Shown piece by piece: positions 41,507 to 49,008 of a stretch of DNA of 49,887 nt. Source of the DNA: Acidobacteriaceae bacterium (GTDB lineage: Bacteria > Acidobacteriota > Terriglobia > Terriglobales > Acidobacteriaceae); contig JASHNS010000041.1 in assembly GCA_030041515.1 (NCBI GenBank), positions 1-49,887 on the forward strand, in the 5' to 3' direction. Within the stretch, counting starts at the first letter, position 1, and each line of letters begins with the position of its first letter. Made by a program: the position numbers and the translations under genes. Below the pieces are notes generated by a model. It was not told the origin of the DNA. It saw nothing but the letters and a program-made list of their open reading frames with translations, and searched no databases.

Positions 41507-43009
41507 ATGCGTGCAATCGCTGTACCATCTGCAGCAACGTTCCTCGCTCTTGTTCTAACCGCGCCCGTTCTCACCGCACAAAGCATCGCCACCGTATCCC
41601 CTTCGCCTGGGATGTCCAAAGTGCGCATCGTGCGTCTGAGCGAAGTGATGGGAGCGGTGCAAATGGATCGCGGGGTCGGCCGCGGTTTCGAGCCGGCGAT
41701 CGAGAACCTCCCCGTGGTCGAATCCAGCCGCATCCAGACCGAAGCGGGCGCCGCCGAAATCGAGTTCGAGGACAACAGCACGGTGCGCGTAGCTCCTGAC
41801 AGCGAGGTCGATTTTCCTGAGCTGGAGCGCACCGCATCCGGAGTCCCGGTAACGGAAGTGCGGGTGGTTCGCGGCATGGCCTATGTGAGTTTAGTGAAGA
41901 ACCGCAACAGCGATTTCACACTCGTGTTCGGGCCTGACAAGAAGCCGGAAGCGCTGCGTCTGCTCCCTGCGAGCCACGTACGGCTGCGGACGAATGCGAT
42001 GGAAGCGCAGCTCGCCGTGCTGGGTGGAACAGTCCAGGTGGACGGTGCCGACGGGGCGATCACTGTTCCGCGCAAACGAACGGTCTCCTTTTCGTTCACG
42101 CAGCCGAACCATCCGGCGATTAGCAAAGATGTGGCACCAGAATCGCTCGACAAGTGGGACAGCCAGTCGGCCGAGTATCACGCGCAGAAAGCGACGCTTT
42201 CCGCCTTCGGCAACGCACCTGCTTCTTATGGGCTGAACGACATGGCGTACTACGGAGCTTTCAACAATGCCGGAGGCTGCGGAATGATGTGGCAGCCCTA
42301 CTTCGCCGGGGCAGCGTGGAATCCTTATTCTGCCGGCGTGTGGGCGTGGTATGGCAACGCGGGATATTCCTGGGTTTCGCCCTATCCCTGGGGATGGATG
42401 CCGTATCACTACGGCTCCTGGTCGTATTGCCCGGGGAATGGGTGGGGGTGGACGCCAGGGGGCGCGTGGAACGGGCTGGGGAATGTCCCGGCGCTGAGCA
42501 AAGGCATTTTGCCGCGCACAGGTTCACCGCTTCCGCATCCGCCGTCTGGGCCGCCCGCGGCTGGGCGGCTGACGCTGACGCTGGTCACGTCGAGTCCTCT
42601 GGTGGTTTCCGGTATCGACCGGAAGGGCTCGTTCATTTTCCGGCAGGACTCGGCGGGACTGGGCATTCCGCGGCAAGGGTTGGGGAACCTGCGTCACTTC
42701 TCACAAACCAGCTTCCGACGCGGCACAGCGAGCACTCCGGTTTATCTCAGCCTGGATCGAGACAGGGACTCAATGAGCGGCCGTTCCGGGGCGGGAAACA
42801 GCCAGCTGGCGCCGATGACGATCCATCGGGGATTTGCTCCCTCCGCGGAAATGCCCTCCGAAGCGGACTTCGGCGGAATGAACGGCCCCGGAAGTACGTC
42901 ACCCAACAGCGGAGGAGCGAGCCTGCCTTCCCGCGTTTCGGCAATGCCTTCAGGCCCGGCTGCGGGTGGGGCGCCGCGCGGCGGTGGAGCGGCCGGAAAT
43001 CCGCGCTAA
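41507..43009 (+). CDS. Exported FecR-domain protein with Trp/Tyr/Gly-rich repeats (DUF6600-like)
   Basis: The ATG at 41507 has GGAGG six nt upstream and gives 500 residues with a signal peptide (ending VLTAQS). A FecR-like beta domain covers about 35-190 (IEFEDNSTVRVAPDSEVDFP, AQLAVLGGTVQVDG). Residues about 245-330 form a repetitive aromatic region (NPYSAGVWAWYGNAGYSWVS, then PWGWMPYHYGSW), as in DUF6600 proteins. The tail is Gly/Pro/Ser-rich. Its role is unknown; similar proteins are predicted to be surface or periplasmic. It abuts the convergent DUF1440 gene with no base between the stops. Confidence 0.8.
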   Translation: MRAIAVPSAATFLALVLTAPVLTAQSIATVSPSPGMSKVRIVRLSEVMGAVQMDRGVGRGFEPAIENLPVVESSRIQTEAGAAEIEFEDNSTVRVAPDSEVDFPELERTASGVPVTEVRVVRGMAYVSLVKNRNSDFTLVFGPDKKPEALRLLPASHVRLRTNAMEAQLAVLGGTVQVDGADGAITVPRKRTVSFSFTQPNHPAISKDVAPESLDKWDSQSAEYHAQKATLSAFGNAPASYGLNDMAYYGAFNNAGGCGMMWQPYFAGAAWNPYSAGVWAWYGNAGYSWVSPYPWGWMPYHYGSWSYCPGNGWGWTPGGAWNGLGNVPALSKGILPRTGSPLPHPPSGPPAAGRLTLTLVTSSPLVVSGIDRKGSFIFRQDSAGLGIPRQGLGNLRHFSQTSFRRGTASTPVYLSLDRDRDSMSGRSGAGNSQLAPMTIHRGFAPSAEMPSEADFGGMNGPGSTSPNSGGASLPSRVSAMPSGPAAGGAPRGGGAAGNPR

Positions 43010-43561
43010 TCACATGACGGCTCGCAAGGCGCGCCGCAACACTTCAGTGGTTGCGCCGTAGACCAGGTGCGCGGTGAACGGAGTGGCCAGCGACTTCAGG
43101 GGGAACTCCTTCAACGGAGGCGACAGGCGGAACGCCGGAACCGCGATCAGGTCGGCGCCGGCAAAGAGCGCGGTACCGAATCCAGTGCCGAGGCCGGCTC
43201 GCACGGCGCCGGAATACTCCGCGAGGCCACCGTAGAGGGCGCCCATCAAAGCGCCGAATCCGTAATGGACGAGAGGGCCCGCCTTTTGCTTGCCCTCCAT
43301 AGAAAGATGCTGCCCACCTGTGGCAGCCGCCGTAAGGGAGTCGGCGGCCTTCATGGTGGCATCGATCTGAGGCTCGCCGCGATCCTGCCTCAGTTGCTCC
43401 CGCTCGCGTTCCTGGCGCTGTTCGTCCTGGGTCTCCAGTACCTCGTGCAGCTTTGTGCCGGGCCCGGCCATGAAGATGTTCATGGCCCAGGACGCTGCCA
43501 GGCCCGCTCCGGCGCCGGCCAGGATGCCGCGCAGCAGGTGATGGTTCTTCTGATCACTCAT
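43010..43561 (-). CDS. DUF1440 (YagU-like) membrane protein
   Basis: Encodes 183 residues. Hydrophobic segments lie at about 10-30, 100-120, 122-142 and 160-178, with a charged, Gln/Glu/Arg-rich loop between the first two (ETQDEQRQEREREQLRQDRG). GILAGAGAGLAASWAMNIFM and HYGFGALMGALYGGLAE match the YagU/DUF1440 family, inner-membrane proteins linked to acid resistance in E. coli. The ATG has GGAGGAG six nt upstream. It is divergent from the TPR gene and directly abuts the FecR gene. Confidence 0.8.
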   Translation of the reverse strand: MSDQKNHHLLRGILAGAGAGLAASWAMNIFMAGPGTKLHEVLETQDEQRQEREREQLRQDRGEPQIDATMKAADSLTAAATGGQHLSMEGKQKAGPLVHYGFGALMGALYGGLAEYSGAVRAGLGTGFGTALFAGADLIAVPAFRLSPPLKEFPLKSLATPFTAHLVYGATTEVLRRALRAVM

Positions 43562-43636
43562 CAGGCTCCTCCTCTTTCAGGAGATGCGGTGACGGTGGAA
43601 GAGGGTGGATTGGGGAGGCAGGGCCGGACCGCAACC

Positions 43637-43642
43637 TATAAT
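43637..43642 (+). promoter_or_regulatory. -10 box for a probably leaderless mRNA (TPR gene)
   Basis: Consensus TATAAT, nine nt, then GTG at 43652; no ribosome binding site. It drives the TPR-nfeD-slipin-SPOR series. Confidence 0.5.
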
Positions 43643-43651
43643 TCTCTTGTT

Positions 43652-45280
43652 GTGTTTTCTATTCGCCGATTTCGCTTTCTTATCGCATGGGTTTTGCTGG
43701 CCGCCGCAGGAGCCGCGTGTGCCCAGGACCCCGCGCAGAGCAAACCTGCAGGACCGGCGCAGATGCATGGCCGTCTGCTGCTCGTGTTGCCGTTCGAAAA
43801 TCGCAGCGGGCAGGGTGGGCTGAACTGGATCGGCGAGGCTTTCCCCGACATTCTCAATCGCCGGCTGAATTCTTCCGGATACATGGCAATCGGGCGCGGC
43901 GATCGGCTGTACGCATTCGATCACCTGGGGCTGCCGCTGACTCTGGAGCCCTCGCGAGCGATGACGATCCGCATTGCCCAGATGCTGGACGCCGACTATG
44001 TGATCTTCGGCGCTTATACGGCTGACGCGAACCAGCAGTTGACCGCCACGGCGGAGGTTCTGGATGTCTCGGCACTACATTTGGGGCCCAATATCACCGA
44101 AACGGGCCCGCAGGGTCAGCTCGTAAGCCTGATCAACCGGCTGGCATGGAAGGTTGCACGGCAGCTTGATCCGGGCTTCGCCGTCGACCAGCAGACGTTT
44201 CTGGTGGCGGATGGCGATCTGCATACGGATGCATTCGAGGAGTACATTCAGGGGCTGGTGGCCACATCGCCGGACGAGGAACTAACGCACCTTCGGGCGG
44301 CGGTGAAGCTGGACCCGCAGTTTGCTCCCGCGTGGCTGCAACTGGGGCTGGCCTACTTCCGGGACCAGGATTTCCCCGATGCTGCAGCGATGCTGGGACA
44401 CCTGCCTACAGACGATCCGAACGCGCTGGAAGCGGACTTCTACCGCGGCATGGCTTTCTTTCACATGGGGGACTATCGCGAGGCAGAGGATGCTTTCGGC
44501 TTCGACAGCCGGCGGATGGCGCTACCGGAAGTGGTCAACAACGAAGGGGTGGCCGCCAGCCGTCGCGGCAAAGATGCGACGGCGATGTTTCGCCAGGCCG
44601 TGGAGGCCGATCCACGCGATCCGGATTACCACTTCAACCTGGCGATCGCTTTGGCCCGGCATGGCGATACGGCAGGGGCTCTCGCGGAAATCGAAGAGAC
44701 GCTGAAGCTGCGGCCGACGGATGGGGATGCGCAGGCCTTCGAGGTGCAACTGAAGAACCCGCCTCCACCGAATCCGGATCCGGGGCACGCAATCACCGAC
44801 TGGCAGGGGCCGCTGGAGCGCATCAAACCGAGCTACAGCGATACGGAAGTGCGCCAGGCCGCCTTCGAGCTGGAACAGATTCAGGCCATGCATCTGGCCT
44901 CGATGCCGGCGGCTGCGCGCGCAGCCGCGCTGGTCAGGGAAGCGGATGCGTTCTTTCAGCGCGGTCTGGTGCTGGAAGCGGAACGGGAGTATCGTGAGGC
45001 TCTAACCGCGGACTCGGCGTCAGCGCCAGCCCATGCGGGGCTGGCGGCAGTGTGGGAGCGCGATGGAAACCCCGGAGCCGCGCGGCAGGAGGCAAACGCA
45101 TCGATTCAGATTCATCCGAATGCTCCGGCTTATTTGGTGCTGGCCAAACTTGAATTACAGGCCAATCAGGTGGCCGCGGCGCAGCGGGATGTTGCGGAAG
45201 CGCTGCAACTGGATCCGCAGAATTCCGGCGTGAAGGCGGTCCAGGAGGCTGTGCAGAAGCGGGAAAACAGTAGTCAGTAG
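43652..45280 (+). CDS. Exported TPR protein with TolB-like N-terminal domain
   Basis: The GTG at 43652 gives 542 residues with a signal peptide (RFLIAWVLLAAAGAACAQ). Residues about 35-175 look like the TolB-type beta/alpha domain found in TPR regulators (LLLVLPFENRSGQGGLNWIG, MLDADYVIFGAYTADANQQL). Residues about 200-530 are tetratricopeptide repeats (LGLAYFRDQDFPDAAAMLGH, YREALTADSASAPAHAGLAA). It is a periplasmic scaffold or adaptor. It starts a same-strand series with nfeD (29 nt gap), slipin and SPOR genes. The open frame extends upstream to 43067, but that part is antisense to DUF1440. Confidence 0.78.
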   Translation: MFSIRRFRFLIAWVLLAAAGAACAQDPAQSKPAGPAQMHGRLLLVLPFENRSGQGGLNWIGEAFPDILNRRLNSSGYMAIGRGDRLYAFDHLGLPLTLEPSRAMTIRIAQMLDADYVIFGAYTADANQQLTATAEVLDVSALHLGPNITETGPQGQLVSLINRLAWKVARQLDPGFAVDQQTFLVADGDLHTDAFEEYIQGLVATSPDEELTHLRAAVKLDPQFAPAWLQLGLAYFRDQDFPDAAAMLGHLPTDDPNALEADFYRGMAFFHMGDYREAEDAFGFDSRRMALPEVVNNEGVAASRRGKDATAMFRQAVEADPRDPDYHFNLAIALARHGDTAGALAEIEETLKLRPTDGDAQAFEVQLKNPPPPNPDPGHAITDWQGPLERIKPSYSDTEVRQAAFELEQIQAMHLASMPAAARAAALVREADAFFQRGLVLEAEREYREALTADSASAPAHAGLAAVWERDGNPGAARQEANASIQIHPNAPAYLVLAKLELQANQVAAAQRDVAEALQLDPQNSGVKAVQEAVQKRENSSQ

Positions 45281-45309
45281 CCGGGAGTCAGGAACAGCGA
45301 GCGAAAGCG

Positions 45310-46671
45310 ATGGATCGGCGAGAGCGGAGTACAGGACGCAGCGTGCGGATTGTCCAGCGTGGGACGGCGGCGTGGGTGGCGGGAATCGCAGTTTTTCTGG
45401 TCCTTGCAATCGCCGGGCCGCCGCGGACGGTACACGCGCAGTCCAGGCCCATTGTGGTGATCCATCTGGATGACACGATCCAGCCGATCAGCGCCGATTA
45501 CCTGAAGCGCGGACTTGACCGCGCCGCAGACGTGCACGCCGAGGCCGTCCTGGTGATCATGGACACGCCGGGCGGCCTGCTGGATTCGATGCGCGAGATG
45601 GTGGCCGACATCCTTGCCTCACCTGCGCCGGTGATCGTCTACGTGTCGCCTTCCGGGGCGCGAGCCGGATCGGCAGGCTTCTTCATCATGGAATCGGCGG
45701 ATCTGGCGGCGATGGCGCCGGGGACGGAGGCGGGCGCGGCGCACCCGGTGATCGAAGTCGGAAGCGTCTCCGACACGATGAAGGAAAAGATTCTCAACGA
45801 TGCGCTGGCGTTTCTGCGGTCGTACGTTTCGGTGCGCGGGCGTGACATGGACGCGGCTCAGGAAGCGGTAACCCATTCAAAATCCTATGCGGCCAGCGAG
45901 GCGCTGCAGCTGCATCTGATCGATCTGATTGCTCCCAACATTCCGACACTTCTGAGCGACATCGATGGACGCACTGTGAAGCGGTTCAACGGGAGCACGG
46001 TTGTGCTGCACACGAAGGGCGCACAACTGGTGACGGTCGATCCGGATCTGCGTGAATCGATCATGGGCGCCCTGATCAATCCCAATGTCGCGGTGCTGAT
46101 CCTGCTGGCCGGCGCGCTGCTGATCTATCTGGAGTTTCACAATCCGGGAACGATTGTGCCGGGGGCGCTGGGCACTCTGCTCGTGCTGCTGGGGCTTTTT
46201 TCACTGAACATGCTGCCGGTGCGATACACCGCGTTAGGGCTGATTGTTGCGGCGCTGATCCTGATGGCGCTCGAAGCGAAATTCCCGAGCCACGGGATTC
46301 TGGCGCTGACGGGCACGGCCGCTCTGATCCTGGGGACGCTGACGCTGGTGGCCGGACCGATTCCGCAGATGCGGGTGCAACTGGCCACGGCGATCTCTAC
46401 CGGGCTGGCGTTTGGGCTGATCACGACCTTCCTGGTGCGGTTAGCCTGGCGAGCGCAACGGAATAAGCAACTGCTGGGACCGGAGGCGCTGGTGGGTGCA
46501 GAAGCAATCGCGCAGCAGCCGATCGCGCCGCGCGGACAGGTGCTGGTGCACGGCGAGTTATGGATGGCAGAATCGCCTTCACCGGTGGCTGCGGGAGAAC
46601 GGGTGCGCGTTCGTGCGGTGCAGGGACTCACGTTATTGGTCGATCCGGTACGCGAGAGCGTTTCGCGCTGA
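45310..46671 (+). CDS. NfeD family membrane-bound ClpP-class serine protease
   Basis: Encodes 453 residues. After a signal or anchor segment (22-42) comes a ClpP-like protease domain with VLVIMDTPGGLLDSMREMV and the nucleophile in SGARAGSAGFFIME. Four to five membrane spans (about 255-385) follow, then a soluble OB-fold NfeD C-domain (LGPEALVGAEAIAQ, VHGELWMAE, GERVRVRAVQGL). This is the long NfeD form that pairs with a stomatin-like protein and cleaves its C-terminus; the next gene is that partner. It acts at the inner membrane, in quality control or membrane microdomains. Confidence 0.9.
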   Translation: MDRRERSTGRSVRIVQRGTAAWVAGIAVFLVLAIAGPPRTVHAQSRPIVVIHLDDTIQPISADYLKRGLDRAADVHAEAVLVIMDTPGGLLDSMREMVADILASPAPVIVYVSPSGARAGSAGFFIMESADLAAMAPGTEAGAAHPVIEVGSVSDTMKEKILNDALAFLRSYVSVRGRDMDAAQEAVTHSKSYAASEALQLHLIDLIAPNIPTLLSDIDGRTVKRFNGSTVVLHTKGAQLVTVDPDLRESIMGALINPNVAVLILLAGALLIYLEFHNPGTIVPGALGTLLVLLGLFSLNMLPVRYTALGLIVAALILMALEAKFPSHGILALTGTAALILGTLTLVAGPIPQMRVQLATAISTGLAFGLITTFLVRLAWRAQRNKQLLGPEALVGAEAIAQQPIAPRGQVLVHGELWMAESPSPVAAGERVRVRAVQGLTLLVDPVRESVSR

Positions 46672-46737
46672 AAATATGCGCTGATGGGGCACACCGGTGC
46701 GTTACAATCGGGCCGGGCGCAAGAGGACCCGGGTACA

Positions 46738-47547
46738 ATGACTATTCCTGTTCTCGTATTCATTGCCATTGTTGTTCTTTATCTGCTGAACTGCATCAAG
46801 ATCCTGCGCGAGTATGAGCGCGGCGTTATCTTCCGGCTGGGCCGCGCGCTGCCGCAGCCCAAGGGACCGGGCGTGATCTTCGTTTTCCGGCCGTTCGATC
46901 AGATCGTGCGGGTTTCCCTGCGCCAGGAAGTGATGGAAGTGCCACCGCAGGATGTGATCACCAAAGACAACGTCACCATCAAGGTGAATGCCGTAATCAC
47001 GATGCGGGTCCTGGACCCGGCAAAGGCAGTCATCGAGGTTTCCAACTACATCTACCAGACGTCGCAGTTCGCGCAGACGACGCTGCGCAGCGTGCTGGGC
47101 GAAGTGGAACTGGACGGATTGCTGTCGCACCGAGATGTGCTGAATCAGCGCATCCAGTCCATCATCGACCTGCGCACGGAGCCGTGGGGTGTGAAGGTGG
47201 TCAGCGTAGAAGTGAAGCAGGTGGATCTGCCGGATTCGATGCTGCGGGCTATGGCGCGCCAGGCCGAGGCGGAGCGCGAAAAGCGGTCGAAGATCATCAA
47301 TGCCGAAGGTGAATTTGCGGCGGCGCAGCGGCTGGTGGAGGCGGCGGATCTGCTTTCGTCCCAGCCCTATACGCTGCAGTTGAAGTATCTTCAGACTTTG
47401 ATCGATATCGGAGTCGAGAAGAACACGACCATCGTCTTCCCGCTGCCGATGGAGCTGATTTCCCTGCTGGGGAAAAACCTGGGCGCAGGACCGGGTACCA
47501 CCAGCGCGCCGGTTGCGAAAACCGGCGAAACAAATTCGCAGCAGTGA
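46738..47547 (+). CDS. Slipin (stomatin/SPFH-family membrane protein)
   Basis: Encodes 269 residues. An N-terminal hydrophobic hairpin (3-20) is followed by the SPFH domain: [39 protein letters not shown] and [21 protein letters not shown] coiled-coil segment follows ([19 protein letters not shown]). Slipins oligomerise into membrane microdomains and are substrates of the NfeD protease just upstream. TACAAT at 46703-46708, between the two genes, may give an additional promoter. GAGG at 46723-46726 lies eleven nt before the ATG. Confidence 0.94.
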   Translation: MTIPVLVFIAIVVLYLLNCIKILREYERGVIFRLGRALPQPKGPGVIFVFRPFDQIVRVSLRQEVMEVPPQDVITKDNVTIKVNAVITMRVLDPAKAVIEVSNYIYQTSQFAQTTLRSVLGEVELDGLLSHRDVLNQRIQSIIDLRTEPWGVKVVSVEVKQVDLPDSMLRAMARQAEAEREKRSKIINAEGEFAAAQRLVEAADLLSSQPYTLQLKYLQTLIDIGVEKNTTIVFPLPMELISLLGKNLGAGPGTTSAPVAKTGETNSQQ

Positions 47548-47561
47548 GGGTCTGAAGCACC

Positions 47562-48299
47562 ATGAGATATGCCGTCGATCGCGAGGAAGAAACCAACGTC
47601 AGGAGGCGCGGGCGAGGCCTGGGACGGAGCGTTGCCGATGACGATCGGGAAATCACGCTTGGCACACGGTCTCTGCTGGGCATCTTCTTCGGCCTGGTGC
47701 TGGTGTGCGGTATCTTCTTCGGGCTTGGTTACTCAGTGGGGCGCGTGAGCGAGAGGGCCATTGGGGCCTCGGTAACGGATATGACAGCACCGCCGGCGAC
47801 AACCCTGACCAAGCCTTCGCCCCAGGAGGCAGTCAGCCAGCCCGCGGCGGATGCAACTCCCGCGCCAGACGGAACGACGGCGGTGGTTCCAACCACTGAC
47901 ACACCCGGGGGACCGGCGACGGGCAGCGCTCCTGGTTCGACAACACCGGCGGTAGCCGCGGCGACGGTACCGGCAACGGCGGTTCCCGCGGCAGCGGTGT
48001 TTCCCGCGAATCCGGCCACGGCGCCGGCCGCAGCGCCCGCGGTGGTGCCGGCTGTGCAGAAGACCGTTGTGGCTCCAGCGAGCGAGGGATTGATGGTCCA
48101 GGTGGCAGCGGTGAGCATCCCGCAGGATGCCGATATTCTGGTGGCCGCGCTGCGCCAGCATGGATACACGGCGGTGGTTCGGCATGAACCGGGCGATCAG
48201 TTGCTGCACATCCAGATGGGACCCTTCACATCGCGCGTACAGGCTCAGGCAATGCGAGGACGCCTGCTCGCCGACGGCTACAACGCGGTCATTCGGTAG
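47562..48299 (+). CDS. SPOR-domain membrane protein
   Basis: Encodes 245 residues: a charged cytoplasmic start (1-35), one span (37-60, LLGIFFGLVLVCGIFFGLGY), a long Ala/Pro/Thr-rich periplasmic linker (65-165) and a C-terminal SPOR domain (LMVQVAAVSIPQDADILVAA, HIQMGPFTSRVQAQAMRGRL). SPOR domains bind denuded glycan at division sites, so this may act in cell division or wall remodelling. It follows slipin by 14 nt with no clear ribosome binding site. Its stop overlaps the end of the convergent plsC gene by 11 bases. Confidence 0.9.
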   Translation: MRYAVDREEETNVRRRGRGLGRSVADDDREITLGTRSLLGIFFGLVLVCGIFFGLGYSVGRVSERAIGASVTDMTAPPATTLTKPSPQEAVSQPAADATPAPDGTTAVVPTTDTPGGPATGSAPGSTTPAVAAATVPATAVPAAAVFPANPATAPAAAPAVVPAVQKTVVAPASEGLMVQVAAVSIPQDADILVAALRQHGYTAVVRHEPGDQLLHIQMGPFTSRVQAQAMRGRLLADGYNAVIR

Positions 48300-49005
48300 T
48301 CCTCATCCACTCCGGCAACCCTGAAGCGATCGAAGTGCGCACTGCGGCCATCAGTGCTTCGCGGTTAGCGAAGGCGCGTGGATTGAGTGGTGGGTGGAAG
48401 ACGACATGCGCTTTCCCTGGAAAGACTCTGAGACTGCCCTTGCGCATCATGGTTTCGGTTCCGTAGATCGAGACAGGAACGACCGGGACGCCGCTGCTCA
48501 TGGCCAGAAAGAATGGGCCTTTTTTGAAGGGCTGCAGCTTCCCGGTACGCGAACGCGTTCCCTCGACAAACGAAAGCACAGGCACCCCTGAAGCCAGAGC
48601 CCTTGCTGCAGCGTCGACGCTTTCGACCGCGCTCTCCACACGGCCGTCACGATCCACCGGGATGAACCCGGCGAGCTTCATACCGTACCCAAGGACGGGA
48701 ACCTGCATGAGCGAGCGTTTGAGGAAGGCCACCGGCCGCCCGGGCAGGAGAGGAAAAAGCACTGGCGGATCCAAATTCGATACGTGATTCGAGAGGTAGA
48801 TGCAGGTCTGGGCGGGGTCAATGGGCGCGCGCCATTCGGCTTTTACGCAGATGCCACTCAAACGCAGTCCGCTTCGCACCACGGTCATGGCCCAGTGGTA
48901 CATGAGGGTGGGATCGCGGGTGAGCACCGTCCAGGGGATGACAACCATCGCGACAGGAATCCCGAGGACGATCCATGTGGCGAAAAGGACGAAAGCGGCG
49001 AACAT
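48289..49005 (-). CDS. plsC: 1-acyl-sn-glycerol-3-phosphate acyltransferase
   Basis: Encodes 238 residues. The acyltransferase motifs are SNHVSNLDPP (HX4D, block I), the substrate-site block around AFLKRSLMQVPVLG, and VEGTRSRTGKLQPFKKGP (block III), with VPVVPVSIYGTE as block IV. A hydrophobic N-terminus (3-28) anchors it to the inner membrane. It acylates lysophosphatidic acid to phosphatidic acid. It starts 3 nt after the mpl stop on the same strand, so the two are co-transcribed, an odd pairing of phospholipid synthesis and wall recycling. Confidence 0.9.
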   Translation of the reverse strand: MFAAFVLFATWIVLGIPVAMVVIPWTVLTRDPTLMYHWAMTVVRSGLRLSGICVKAEWRAPIDPAQTCIYLSNHVSNLDPPVLFPLLPGRPVAFLKRSLMQVPVLGYGMKLAGFIPVDRDGRVESAVESVDAAARALASGVPVLSFVEGTRSRTGKLQPFKKGPFFLAMSSGVPVVPVSIYGTETMMRKGSLRVFPGKAHVVFHPPLNPRAFANREALMAAVRTSIASGLPEWMRTTE

Positions 49006-49008
49006 GGC

